Shown in pieces: positions 8,727-17,911 of a stretch of DNA of 64,000 bases (position 1 is the stretch's first letter; each line of letters begins with the position of its first letter). The notes beneath the pieces are model-generated. The model was given only the letters and a program-made list of their open reading frames with translations, did no database searches and was not told the origin of the DNA. The stretch spans positions 1,426,001-1,490,000 of the forward strand of contig NZ_JBGEDP010000001.1 of NCBI RefSeq assembly GCF_041206865.1, read 5' to 3'. The position numbers and the translations under genes were made by a program. Origin of the DNA: Mycobacterium sp. HUMS_12744610. GTDB taxonomy: Bacteria; Actinomycetota; Actinomycetes; Mycobacteriales; Mycobacteriaceae.

Positions 8727-10026
8727 GAAGTTGCGCGGCCTGCCCCGCGCTGTCGGGCTGGGCGCGGTCGCGGTGCTGGCGTTGATCGTCGGTGTCGTGG
8801 CCTACACCGAACTGCACGACACCGACCGCCCGCAAAGACAAGCCGGGCCGCGCTACCAGCCGCCCTTGTTGTCGACGATGTTCGACTACAAGCCCACGCT
8901 ACTGGTCGTCAGCGACTCCTACGCCGGCAACTATCCCGACATGGTGGCCGACAAGCTGGGCTGGAGCCTGGCCGTGGATGCCCAGGACGGCACCGGTTTC
9001 GTCAAGGGGGCCAACAAAGACTCACCCGACGGCAAGCCGTTCATCGACCGGCTCGGCAGTGATGCGGCGACCTACAAGGTCGACTACGTGCTCATCGACG
9101 GCGGCCGAAGGGATCTCGGTGAATCCCCCGATGCGGTGGTGGCGGCCGTCGACAGGTACATCAACAAAGTCCACGCGGAGTGGCCCGGCGCCAAGATCAT
9201 CGTCGTACTCCCCACCTCCGCCGCCGCGGAGCCCTCGCCGAACTACCCGGTGGTGGCGCAGGCGATCCAGCACGCGGCCGAAAGCGTCGGCGCGTATGTG
9301 ATCGACCCGGTCGCGCAGGGCTGGTACCGCGATGTCGATGCGAAAACCCTGCTGTGGCGGGACGGCGCCCACCTCAACTACGCGGGTGACCTGTACTACG
9401 CGAACAAGCTCATCGCGAACCTTCAGCAGATGTTCGGCCGCAAGCCGACGTGTCTGGTCGTGGGCGACTCGTTCGGTGTCGGAACCGGCGACCCGCAGGT
9501 GGTCACCTATCCCCACCTGCTCGCGGACAAGATAGGCTGCAACCTGGCGCTGGACGCCGAAATCGGCACCGGGTTCCTGCATTCCATCGACAACCTCCCC
9601 ATCCCGACCGCGCCGTTCATCGATCGCCTCGCCCGCGACGAGGCGACTTACCGGTACCACGTCGACTACGTCCTGATCGACGGCGGCCGCGACGACCTCG
9701 GGTCGATGCCGGAGCCGGTGGTGGCGGCGGCTGACGAGTACATCAAGAGGGTGCGCTCGGATTGGCCCAAGGCCAAGATCATCATCATCCTCCCGAGCTA
9801 CGTCACCACACAGGCGGCGAGCAACTTTCCCGCCGTGGCCGAAGGGCTGCGCCGCGCGGCCGACAGCGTCGGGGCCCACGTCATCGACCCGGTGGCGCAG
9901 GGCTGGTACCGCGGCGTCGACCTGAAGGCGCTGCTGGCTCCCGACGGCATCCATTTCAACGCCGAGGGAAACAAGTACTACGCGGACAAGATCATGGAGA
10001 ACCTGAGCAAGATGGGCCTCGCGTAA
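8713..10026 (+). CDS. Membrane-anchored tandem SGNH hydrolase/acetylesterase-like protein
   Basis: 437 residues. After one N-terminal membrane segment (about residues 14-34) the protein holds two homologous copies of an SGNH-type domain, about residues 60-240 and 245-435. Nucleophile blocks are VVSDSYAG in copy 1 and VVGDSFGVG in copy 2; the C-terminal Asp-His blocks are DGAHLN and DGIHFN. Both copies share YVLIDGGR, GAKIIVVLP or KAKIIIILP, and VIDPVAQGWYR. SGNH enzymes remove or transfer acyl groups on sugars, so this could trim or remodel acetyl groups outside the membrane, counterbalancing the acyltransferases of the locus. The block III Asn typical of the family is not evident. ATG 8713 overlaps the previous gene by 14 nt; the stop TAATG overlaps the next start. 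Confidence 0.78.
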   Translation: MSVLEKLRGLPRAVGLGAVAVLALIVGVVAYTELHDTDRPQRQAGPRYQPPLLSTMFDYKPTLLVVSDSYAGNYPDMVADKLGWSLAVDAQDGTGFVKGANKDSPDGKPFIDRLGSDAATYKVDYVLIDGGRRDLGESPDAVVAAVDRYINKVHAEWPGAKIIVVLPTSAAAEPSPNYPVVAQAIQHAAESVGAYVIDPVAQGWYRDVDAKTLLWRDGAHLNYAGDLYYANKLIANLQQMFGRKPTCLVVGDSFGVGTGDPQVVTYPHLLADKIGCNLALDAEIGTGFLHSIDNLPIPTAPFIDRLARDEATYRYHVDYVLIDGGRDDLGSMPEPVVAAADEYIKRVRSDWPKAKIIIILPSYVTTQAASNFPAVAEGLRRAADSVGAHVIDPVAQGWYRGVDLKALLAPDGIHFNAEGNKYYADKIMENLSKMGLA

Positions 10027-11396
10027 TGACGGCCATGTTGGCGTTGCTGGCCGTGGTCCGCAACAAGTTGTTGGCCCTGACCATCTGGGCGCTGGCGGGG
10101 GCTGCCGTCGGCGGCGGGATCAACATGCTCCTGCCGGTGGTGTACGAGACGAGCGCGAAGATCCTCGTCGTCGCGCCCTACTGGAACGACTCCACCGCCA
10201 ACGCCGACCCCAACATGGGCGGTGGCAAGACCCTGGCCTACGGTGACGAATTCACCCAGCAGCGGATGGCCAGTTACGCCCGGCTGGTGACGACGCCACT
10301 GGTCACCGCCCGCGTCGCGGAACGACTGCACCTCGGGCAGTCCGGGGAAGCCCTCGCCGCCAAGCTGGACGGGCACATCATTCCCGACACCGTGGTGCTG
10401 GAAGTGAAGGCGCAGGATTCCTCCCCGACGAGGGCGGCCGCGATCGCCGATGCCGCCGCACAGCAGACCATCTACGTCATCAAGGAACTCGAGCGGCCGC
10501 CGCACAGCGTGGTGTCGCCGCTACAGCCGGTCTTCACCGAGCCGGCGTCCGTTCCGTCGCGGCCCATCTCGCCGCGGACGCTGCTCAACATCATCTGCGG
10601 AGCGGTCGTCGGGTTCCTGTTCGGATTGACCTATGTCGCTGCCTATGTCGCCGCGCGCGAGAGTCGGCGGGTGGCGCGGCTGGGGGAGGACGCCGGCCTG
10701 CGGACCGATGGGGGCGCATCGCTCGGGGAGGTGCTCGGCGTGCTCGAGGCTGCCGAACCCCAACGCCCCGGTGAGATTCGTGGTGACGTGAAGTTGCTAC
10801 GCCTGGAGTTGGCTCACCGCCTGAACGAGGCCGGCGCCCAATCGCTGATGATCTCGTCGCCGCGGCCCTCGCCGGCCGCCAGCATCGTCGCGACGTCGCT
10901 CGCGACCGACTTCGCCGAATCCGGGTCCTCCGCCGTCGTCGTGTGCGCCGACTTCAGCGCCGAACAGGACGGCGAAACCGTCGGATTGGGCGACCTGCTG
11001 TGCACCCGGCTGCCGCTGGACTCGGCCATCCGGACGGACGAGGCGCGCGGAATCGACTGGATCCCGGCGGGCACGCCGCCGGCCAACCCGACGCGGGAGC
11101 TGACCGGGGCGAAGATGTGCAACTTGCTGATCGACCTGGCCGGTCGATATCGGTACGTGCTGGTCGTCGGCCCGGCGGCCCTGGAATTGGCGGACGCCGT
11201 CGACATGGCCAGTCAAGTCGGCGCTTCCGTTCTCGTCGACCTGGTCCCGCAGACTCCTGCCGAGGAGCTGCGCGAGAGCGCGAGGTTGCTGCGGCTGGCC
11301 CGCGGCACGTACCTGGGACGGGTCGTCGTTGCCGGCCAAGGGTTTTCAGAGGGGTTCGGATCCTCGCACTTCGGGCACCGACGGACAGCAGCATGA
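10026..11396 (+). CDS. Wzz-like polysaccharide co-polymerase with cytosolic domain lacking Walker A (1)
   Basis: 456 residues. A first helix near residues 12-36 and a second near 185-210 (LLNIICGAVVGFLFGLTYVA) flank an extracytoplasmic domain with the Wzz-like start VYETSAKILVVAPYW and a proline-rich stretch before helix 2 (EPASVPSRPISPRTLL). The C-terminal cytosolic part resembles the P-loop kinase domain of bacterial tyrosine kinases, but the P-loop position (ISSPRPSPAASIVATSLA) has no GxxxxGK[ST]. No tyrosine-rich tail is present, so kinase activity is unlikely. The family sets polymer chain length with Wzy. The start ATG overlaps the preceding TAA by one base. Confidence 0.75.
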   Translation: MTAMLALLAVVRNKLLALTIWALAGAAVGGGINMLLPVVYETSAKILVVAPYWNDSTANADPNMGGGKTLAYGDEFTQQRMASYARLVTTPLVTARVAERLHLGQSGEALAAKLDGHIIPDTVVLEVKAQDSSPTRAAAIADAAAQQTIYVIKELERPPHSVVSPLQPVFTEPASVPSRPISPRTLLNIICGAVVGFLFGLTYVAAYVAARESRRVARLGEDAGLRTDGGASLGEVLGVLEAAEPQRPGEIRGDVKLLRLELAHRLNEAGAQSLMISSPRPSPAASIVATSLATDFAESGSSAVVVCADFSAEQDGETVGLGDLLCTRLPLDSAIRTDEARGIDWIPAGTPPANPTRELTGAKMCNLLIDLAGRYRYVLVVGPAALELADAVDMASQVGASVLVDLVPQTPAEELRESARLLRLARGTYLGRVVVAGQGFSEGFGSSHFGHRRTAA

Positions 11397-11430
11397 ACAT
11401 GAACACGTCATACGCCGTGAACGGAGAACG

Positions 11431-12732
11431 ATGGAGCTACTGAAGAAAGGGTGGGCCGTCTGCAGGCAGCGGTGGCTGATCTTCCTCACCTTTGTGGCCG
11501 TCGCGGCCGTGGGTGCGGCGGTCTACAACGCAACGGCCGGTGAGGAGTACACCGCGTCCACCGAATTGTTCCTCCGGGCGCCGGATGTCAAGTCGTCCGC
11601 GAGCGCTTACCAGGGCGACCTGTTCTCCCGCCAGCGGGCGCAGACGTACATCAACATGTTCCAGAGCGACGAGCTGGCTCAGATGGTGGTCGACAGGCTC
11701 GGGCTGAGTATGACCCCGCAACAGCTCGTGTCCCACGTCTCGGCGAGCACGGTGAAAAACACCGTGCTGATGATCGTTTCGGTCACCGACCGGAATCCGC
11801 AGCGTGCGTCCAACATCGCCAACGCCTACGGCGACGTCTTGGGGAAGTTCATCGCCAAGCTCGAGAACGTCGAGAACAACCCCGACGTCCCGCCCATGGT
11901 CCAGGTGGTGACGAGGGCAAGTCCGGCCAGCGCGACTGCGGCCGGCCTGCCGACGCCCATGGTGGCGGTGGCGGCTTTGGTGCTGGCTCTGCTCGCCGCG
12001 TCGGGCCTGGTCTGGTTCCTCCAGCATTTCGACACCAAGGTCAGGTCGCGGCGCAAGATCGAGGAGATCACCGAGAGCGACATCATCGGACGGCTTCCGA
12101 AAACCCGGTCGCTCGGCTCCGGCGGCGATGCCGACAAGGCGTTCGAGGAGTCCGAGGAATTCGCCCAGGCGGCACTGCGCTTCAGCTTGAACGTCGAGTC
12201 AGTGCTGCGCCGACTGCCCAAAGTGGAGATCCCGCCGGTCATCGCTGTGGTGGCCGGCCACCGCGGTGACGAAGGTCCGGTCGCGACGCAGGCGCTCGCG
12301 CGCGCGTTCGCCGACCGCGGACGTACGGTGGGCCTCGTTCGCATCGCCGCACGCCGGCAGCAGTCGGGCAGGACCGAAGCGGTTCCGGCGGTTACCGCCT
12401 CCGCGGAGGCCGGCAACCGGGTCGACCCGGTGACGACCGTGTCGTGCCCGGCTGCCGGGCTGACCGCGGAAGCCCTCGAGCGCGAAATCGACGCCCTGCG
12501 CCCGGCGAGCGATTTCATCCTGATCGATACGCCCGCATTCCACGAGTCGATCGATGCGCAACTGGCTGTGGCGGCGTCGGACGCCGCGGTGCTCGTCGTG
12601 CGGCCTTCGTCGACGACCACGCTTTCGCTGTCGGAATTGGACGCCGGGGTGAAGGTGCTCGACGCACCCGTGCTCGGTGTGGTCGTCAACTTGGCGAAGG
12701 AGTCGTCGACCGTAGACGGGTCTTATCTATAA
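11431..12732 (+). CDS. Wzz-like polysaccharide co-polymerase with degenerate P-loop domain (2)
   Basis: 433 residues, a paralogue in layout of the preceding gene. Helix 1 is at about residues 13-32, then EEYTASTELFLRAPDV (Wzz domain), helix 2 near 175-200, and a cytosolic domain. The P-loop position reads VVAGHRGDEGPVATQALA, without the GKT/GKS of an active Walker A, while a Walker-B-like DFILIDTPAF is kept. No C-terminal tyrosine cluster is seen. It may act with its neighbour as a two-subunit chain-length regulator. The start has a good GGAG ribosome site in the 34-nt gap. Loss of the P-loop lysine argues against phosphotransfer. Confidence 0.76.
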   Translation: MELLKKGWAVCRQRWLIFLTFVAVAAVGAAVYNATAGEEYTASTELFLRAPDVKSSASAYQGDLFSRQRAQTYINMFQSDELAQMVVDRLGLSMTPQQLVSHVSASTVKNTVLMIVSVTDRNPQRASNIANAYGDVLGKFIAKLENVENNPDVPPMVQVVTRASPASATAAGLPTPMVAVAALVLALLAASGLVWFLQHFDTKVRSRRKIEEITESDIIGRLPKTRSLGSGGDADKAFEESEEFAQAALRFSLNVESVLRRLPKVEIPPVIAVVAGHRGDEGPVATQALARAFADRGRTVGLVRIAARRQQSGRTEAVPAVTASAEAGNRVDPVTTVSCPAAGLTAEALEREIDALRPASDFILIDTPAFHESIDAQLAVAASDAAVLVVRPSSTTTLSLSELDAGVKVLDAPVLGVVVNLAKESSTVDGSYL

Positions 12733-12744
12733 GGGGGAAACGGA

Positions 12745-13626
12745 ATGAACACGGGGATTGGAACTGAGTTGATGAACGCAGATGCCGGGGCACATACGGC
12801 GGTGGCGCGCGCCCAGGAGAGCGAGTACGGCGAAGGGCACGACTACGCCGTGAGCCCGCACATCCGGCACGCGACGCTGCGGGGACTGCTGGAAAGCAGG
12901 ATCGAGGCCGTGGTCAAAGAGGTGCTGGCCCGGCAGGGGTCGTGCGCGGTGCTGGAAGTGGGGGCCGGGCACGGAACTTTCACGGATGCGGTCATCCGCG
13001 CGGGCGGCATCCCGACCGTGACCGAGATGTCGAGGACGAGCTTCGACTTCCTCAGGCGGAAATTCAGCGACAGCCCCGACGTGTGCGTGAGGTACGACAG
13101 CGACGGAACCGCATGGCTCGACGGCGAGACCCAATTCGACCTGATCCTGCTGATCTCTGTCCTGCACCACATTCCGGACTACCTGGGCGTGGTGGCAGCC
13201 CAGTGCGACAATGCGCTGCGTCCCGGCGGCAGCGTCCTGACCTTCCAGGATCCGTTGTGGTATCCGCGGCAGGGCAAGCTCTCGAAGGTTCTTTCCTGGG
13301 GCTCCTACTTCGCGTGGCGCATCGGCCAGGGTGAGCTGAAACGCGGGGTGAGAACCCGTGCGCGCCGGCTCCGGGGCATCTACGACGAGTCGGAGCCCTC
13401 CGACATGGTGGAATATCACGTCGTACGCCAGGGCGTCGACGAACGCGCGCTGATCGAGTTGCTCGGCGCACGCTTCGCCGAGGTCGAGTTGGACGCCTAT
13501 TTCTCCACCCCGCTGCCAGCGCTTCAGGCGGTCGGCGCAAAGTACTTTCCGCCCAACACGTTCGGCATTCTCGCCCGGGGTCGCAAGGCCGACGCCGACA
13601 TCGGTCAGCGGCAAACGAGGGGATGA
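12745..13626 (+). CDS. SAM-dependent methyltransferase
   Basis: 293 residues with a class I methyltransferase core: motif I VLEVGAGHGTFT near residue 67, an acidic post-I segment, and the LLISVLHHIPDYL region typical of methyltransferase-11-like enzymes. Start ATG 12745 is supported by a strong AAGGGGG ribosome site; the gene follows the second Wzz-like gene by 12 nt and is probably the last of the operon. It may O-methylate a sugar or cap a chain end, but the substrate cannot be read from sequence. Confidence 0.83.
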   Translation: MNTGIGTELMNADAGAHTAVARAQESEYGEGHDYAVSPHIRHATLRGLLESRIEAVVKEVLARQGSCAVLEVGAGHGTFTDAVIRAGGIPTVTEMSRTSFDFLRRKFSDSPDVCVRYDSDGTAWLDGETQFDLILLISVLHHIPDYLGVVAAQCDNALRPGGSVLTFQDPLWYPRQGKLSKVLSWGSYFAWRIGQGELKRGVRTRARRLRGIYDESEPSDMVEYHVVRQGVDERALIELLGARFAEVELDAYFSTPLPALQAVGAKYFPPNTFGILARGRKADADIGQRQTRG

Positions 13627-13641
13627 CCGGCGCCACGCCGG
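13627..13641. terminator. Short hairpin after the polysaccharide operon
   Basis: CCGGCG-CCA-CGCCGG forms a perfect 6-bp stem directly after the methyltransferase stop. There is no T-run after it, which is common for mycobacterial ends. It lies between convergent genes and may serve both. Confidence 0.4.
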
Positions 13642-13724
13642 TCTCGGCTCGACGGGCTCGCCAGGTTTGCGGCCGGGCAACGGAAAGCTTCGGCTGAGCC
13701 TCGGGCCGGTCGCACGTCGATCGC

Positions 13725-14462
13725 CTAGCTCGCCTCGGGCCGGCAGTGGGCTAGCCTGAACTTCGCTTCGTCGAACGCCGTGACCGGCGTGTGGTACGAG
13801 TCGCGGTGCCACCATTGGAGGTCCGTGAGCTCTTTGATGTAGCGGGCGGGTGCGCCGCCGTAGAGGCCGGACTTCGGCGCTTCGCCGTTGTCTTTCGCTT
13901 TCACCATCACCGACCCCGCGGCCAGGATCGATCGGTTCGGCAGGCGAGATTCCTTGAGCATGATGCAGGCCGTGGAGATGACCGACCTTTCGCCGAGGAC
14001 GACGCGACCGACGGTGGTCTTGTTGTCGACCAGGTCCAGCTCGTGGCTCTGAATGATGCACTTGATCCCTGAAACCGCGGCATAGGGCTCCAGGATGACT
14101 TGACCGGAACAATCGATGTAATGCCTATTGGTGACGAAACTCTGCTCTTTCATCCACAGCATGCCGATGCGGTCGCTGTAGTCCTGATAACCCGGCGCCG
14201 CGGTGAACTGGTTCCACGACCCGATGAAGTTCTTGCCGTCCAATTGAATGTGCGCCACACCCTTGAAGACATTGAACGACGAGATGGTGCAGTCCTCGCC
14301 CAGCGTGAATTTGCCGCAGTCGAGAACCAGGATTGGCCCCACTTTCGCGTTGCCACCGATCTGATTGCCCAAGGCGCGCAATGCCAACCGCTTGAGACCG
14401 CAACTGGGTATCAGCCAAATGATAAGGGACAGATACCTATTGGGCCTTTTCTGTGAGCTCAT
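13725..14462 (-). CDS. Hexapeptide-repeat acyltransferase
   Basis: 245 residues with a short hydrophobic N-terminus (YLSLIIWLIPSCGLKRLALR) and left-handed beta-helix repeats (IGGNAKVGPILVLDCGKFTL, VISTACIMLKESRLPNRSIL, GSVMVKAKDN). The C-terminal GLYGGAPARYIK is the usual end of WbbJ/LacA-type acetyltransferases. Start ATG 14462 has AAGGAT a few nucleotides upstream. It runs convergent to the operon, so it is a separate unit, but the family and location suggest acetylation of the same glycan. By eye its base composition is clearly less GC-rich than the operon, which hints at a different origin. Confidence 0.8.
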   Translation of the reverse strand: MSSQKRPNRYLSLIIWLIPSCGLKRLALRALGNQIGGNAKVGPILVLDCGKFTLGEDCTISSFNVFKGVAHIQLDGKNFIGSWNQFTAAPGYQDYSDRIGMLWMKEQSFVTNRHYIDCSGQVILEPYAAVSGIKCIIQSHELDLVDNKTTVGRVVLGERSVISTACIMLKESRLPNRSILAAGSVMVKAKDNGEAPKSGLYGGAPARYIKELTDLQWWHRDSYHTPVTAFDEAKFRLAHCRPEAS

Positions 14463-15834
14463 CTACTATCCTTAACGATTCGGGCCACCCTGGAACCCCC
14501 AGCGCCTCCGAGTGCAGACGTCATACGTCCCCCGCGGGGCATGGCACGTGTTGTCCCGTTGCCGGACCTGTATTGCGTGTTATTGGCCGGTGCATACGGG
14601 AGGGGATACCCGTTCCGGAGTTCGCCACCCCCACCGACGGTGGGTGCGTCGCCCGGCTGACCGGCCACATCGGGTCCGACCGGCACCGGCCGTCGACGCT
14701 GTCGCGGTGTGACGACTCCGTCGCTGCCGCACTGTTGCACCCGCGGGCCGGGCCGCCGCAGTCGGCGCACACGAATTCGTTGTGCGACAGGAATTGCCGC
14801 GGTTCCGTGACAGCTTTCCATTCGCCAGGCGACGCAGCGCCGCGGGCGCGGAACATGCGATGGGTCGGCTTCACGAGAATGGCCGTCGGCGCGTCACTCG
14901 GGTAATCGGCGTGCCGACACCGGCGAATCATCACCGCGCCGGCGGCGTCGCCCCCCGGGCACGGCCCGGCGTGGCTCGGCTCCGGAGCACGATTCCGCGC
15001 CACCCGCGATCGCAGCGGCGGGCGCCGACGCTCGCGACCGGCGCGAAACGCGACTGGTTCGACGGCCGCGAGCACCGGATCACCCGCGACCGTCACGTTG
15101 ATTCGAAGCATTGTCTGTCTGGCCGGCATCAGCAGCCCCTCAATGATCCGCGGTTGGCAGGTGCGCTCTCCGGCCCGCGGCGGTCATCCGAGGACCGATG
15201 CGGGCGCGAAGGTCGCGTCAATCGCTGCGCCGTCCATCGCCCACTCTCTCGGGTCCGCCGTTGCGGGACGATCGTGCCCCTCGGTGAGGGGACGAACGGG
15301 TCCGGTAGTGGCGGGGGTCTACCCCGACATCCGCCGCGAATGCGTCGTGAACCCACCATAACACCTATGACGTGATTGCATACCAAAAGCACTTGTACAA
15401 GGACGGTAGCAAACCGCGAGTCGGTACGACGAGTTTTGCTGCACGAACCCTCGCAAAGTTGCGCCGGCCGCCCCGGCGGGCCGGCTGGCGACTCCGCCGT
15501 CCGGGTCGGCCCGATTTTGCGGGCCCGTGGTCACGAGATCGTGGAGAGCCGATGCCGCCGCGACGGGCGAGTGCGGGCCGTGCCCGATGCCCGGGGTGAC
15601 CCACGATCGGGCTGGAACGGGCGGTTTGACGGCAATGCGCATTGCCACGCGGCGCCGGAACTGTTTGCCCCCTAATATGTTGCAGTGACAAACCGGTCCA
15701 ATACGCGGACTCCACGGATATGGGCGTCCGATCGGGACAAACATTCGCCGATGCGGTCGAGCACCGAGGAGAAAAGACCATAGCTTCCTGCACCGCGCAG
15801 ATTCTCGACGCCGAATCCCGCAGACAAGGCGGTA
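14463..15834. other. Gene-poor interval of about 1.4 kb
   Basis: No frame here has a convincing start, ribosome site and protein-like composition. The longest frame (14521-15129, minus) is arginine/proline-rich shadow-like sequence. Palindromic bits occur, for example around CCCACCGACGGTGGG near 14631-14645. Near 15657-15681 a promoter-like set is seen. The interval divides the accessory glycan locus from moeY and may be a rearrangement scar. Confidence 0.5.
15657..15681 (+). promoter_or_regulatory. Possible ECF-type or housekeeping promoter before moeY
   Basis: GGAAC (15657-15661) and GTT (15679-15681) are 17 nt apart, the layout of SigE/SigH promoters of mycobacteria. A TAATAT at 15673-15678 could alternatively be a SigA -10 without a good -35. 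It lies about 155 nt upstream of the moeY start. Judged by eye only. Confidence 0.3.
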
Positions 15835-17886
15835 TTGGATCGACTGCGCGCAGATCCAGCTGTTGACTTCATCGACAGTTATGAGGACCAGTTCGCGGAA
15901 TTGCGCGACCTGCGGCCCGCACCCCCGGCGGAACTGGTGGCCGAGCGCCGGCGTTGGGCGTACTACCCGTGGCGGCGGGCCGTGGTGTCGGTCCTGGGTC
16001 CCGGCGGATTCCGCGCGGTGCGCCTGGATCGCAACAGGAACGTGATCACCGCCGACGAACAGGCCCGGCTCGGTGAACTGCGCGTCGGCGTCGCCGGTCT
16101 CAGCGTCGGCCACGTCATCGCACACACTCTGGCCGCGCAGGGCGTCTGCGGCGAGTTGCGGCTGGCCGATTTCGACCGGCTCGAGCTGTCCAACCTCAAC
16201 CGGGTGCCGGCAACCGTGTTCGATCTCGGTCTGAACAAGGCCGAGGTGGCCGCCCGGCGAATCGCCGAGACCGATCCCTATGTGCGCATCCGGGTGCTGG
16301 ACGCCGGGCTGACCGGCGACAACATCGACGAGTTCCTCGACGGACTGGACGTCGTCGTCGAGGAGTGCGACTCGCTGGACATCAAGGTCATCCTGCGGGA
16401 GCGCGCCCGGGCCCGGCGGATCCCGGTGCTGATGGCGACCAGCGACCGGGGGCTGCTGGACGTGGAACGGTTCGACCTGGAGTCGGAGCGCCCGATCCTG
16501 CACGGTCTGCTCGGCGACCTGGATTACCCGCGGCTGGCCGGCATGGGGAGCCGGGAGAAGGTTCCGCACCTGTTGCGGTTCCTCGAAGCCGAGCAGCTAT
16601 CGCCCCGCATCCTGGCGTCCGTGGTCGAGATCGACCGCACGCTGTCGACCTGGCCCCAGGTGGCCGGCGATGTCGTCCTGGGAGCGACCGCCGTCACCGA
16701 GGCCGTGCGCCGGATCGGACTGGGTGAATCCCTGCGGTCGGGCCGGACCCGCATCGACGTCGGCTCGGCACTCGATCGGCTCGACAACCCGCGGCCGGCC
16801 GAGGCGAGCCCGGTGCCGGCCGACACCGAGCCGGAGGCGTCGCTGCCGGGTCTGGCGGGCCTGATCGCCGCCGCGGCGGTACGGGCGCCGTCGGGCGGCA
16901 ACTCGCAACCCTGGCGCATCCAGGCCTCGCCGCAGGAGGTCACCATCGCGCTCGCGCCCGAGCACACGTCCACGATGGACGCCGGGTACCGCGGCAGTGC
17001 GGTCGCGCTGGGCGCCGCCGTCTTCAACGTCAGGGTCGCCGCCGCCAGCCGGCAGGTGCTGGGGCCGGTGACCGTGGCGGAGAACGTCGACGGCGTACCG
17101 CTACGGGCGACGGTGCAGTTGCGGGACGGCACCGACCCCGACCTGGCCGCGCTATACCAGCCGATGCTGGCACGCGAGACGAACCGGCAGGCCGGCACGC
17201 CGCAGCCGATCGCCGCCGAGACCGTCGACCACCTGCACGCGGTCGCCGCCCGGGAGGGGGCCGGCCTGCACCTGGTGACCGGGCAACCCGAAATCTCTTC
17301 GGTGGCAGACGTTCTCGCTGCGGCCGACCGCATCAGGTACCTCACGCCGCGGCTGCACGCGGAGATGATCTCCGAGCTGAGGTGGCCCGGAGATCCGCAT
17401 CCCGACACCGGTATCGACGTGCGCAGCCTCGAACTCGGATCCGGCGACCTCGCCGTGCTCGACATCTTCCGGCGGCCGGACGTGATGGCGTGCCTGGCCG
17501 ACTGGCATGCCGGGAGCGCGCTCGGCGAGGACACTCGCCGGCGCGTGTCGACGAGCAGTGCGGTGGCCGTCGTCTCGGTGGCCGGGGACTCCCTGTCCGA
17601 CTACGCGCGCGGCGGGTCGGCCGTCGAGGCGGTGTGGATCGCCGCACAACAGCACGGGCTGGCCGTGCAACCCGCCTCGCCGGCGTTTTTATATGCCCAC
17701 GACCGTGCGGACCTCGTGGATTTGTCGCCGTTATTCGCCGATGAGCTGGGCGAACTGCAGCAGCGATTTCGGCAACTGGCCGGTTTGCCGCCCGGAGCGT
17801 CGCCCGCGCTGATCCTGCGCATCGGCGTCGTCGCCGCGGCATCGGTCCGCAGCCGGCGCGACCTGGAGCGCGTTCACTTGCCGTAG
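15835..17886 (+). CDS. moeY: MoeY-like fusion of E1/ThiF-type adenylation domain and nitroreductase-like domain
   Basis: 683 residues. The N-terminal half (about 60-300) is ThiF/MoeB/E1-like: [19 protein letters not shown] is the nucleotide-binding loop and [13 protein letters not shown] is the signature after it. The C-terminal half (about 340-660) begins [12 protein letters not shown], the FMN-site start of nitroreductases. The layout matches M. tuberculosis Rv1355c (moeY). Substrate unknown; a true molybdopterin role is doubtful. TTG 15835 is the first in-frame start after a TAG at 15781, with AAGG just upstream. The codons before it ([13 protein letters not shown]) already read like protein, so the true N-terminus may lie further upstream. 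The cyclic-di-GMP gene follows after 25 nt. Confidence 0.8.
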   Translation: MDRLRADPAVDFIDSYEDQFAELRDLRPAPPAELVAERRRWAYYPWRRAVVSVLGPGGFRAVRLDRNRNVITADEQARLGELRVGVAGLSVGHVIAHTLAAQGVCGELRLADFDRLELSNLNRVPATVFDLGLNKAEVAARRIAETDPYVRIRVLDAGLTGDNIDEFLDGLDVVVEECDSLDIKVILRERARARRIPVLMATSDRGLLDVERFDLESERPILHGLLGDLDYPRLAGMGSREKVPHLLRFLEAEQLSPRILASVVEIDRTLSTWPQVAGDVVLGATAVTEAVRRIGLGESLRSGRTRIDVGSALDRLDNPRPAEASPVPADTEPEASLPGLAGLIAAAAVRAPSGGNSQPWRIQASPQEVTIALAPEHTSTMDAGYRGSAVALGAAVFNVRVAAASRQVLGPVTVAENVDGVPLRATVQLRDGTDPDLAALYQPMLARETNRQAGTPQPIAAETVDHLHAVAAREGAGLHLVTGQPEISSVADVLAAADRIRYLTPRLHAEMISELRWPGDPHPDTGIDVRSLELGSGDLAVLDIFRRPDVMACLADWHAGSALGEDTRRRVSTSSAVAVVSVAGDSLSDYARGGSAVEAVWIAAQQHGLAVQPASPAFLYAHDRADLVDLSPLFADELGELQQRFRQLAGLPPGASPALILRIGVVAAASVRSRRDLERVHLP

Positions 17887-17911
17887 TACCGCCGCCCGCT
17901 ACCCTAGGTGG

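Noticed and set aside
11393..11443. 16-codon frame in the gap between the two Wzz-like genes
   Set aside because: It overlaps the first stop as ATGA but has no support; the GGAG nearby fits the ATG at 11431 instead.
14521..15129. 202-codon minus frame with a CxxC motif
   Set aside because: No ribosome site, Arg/Pro/Ala-rich composition, and no plausible domain order.
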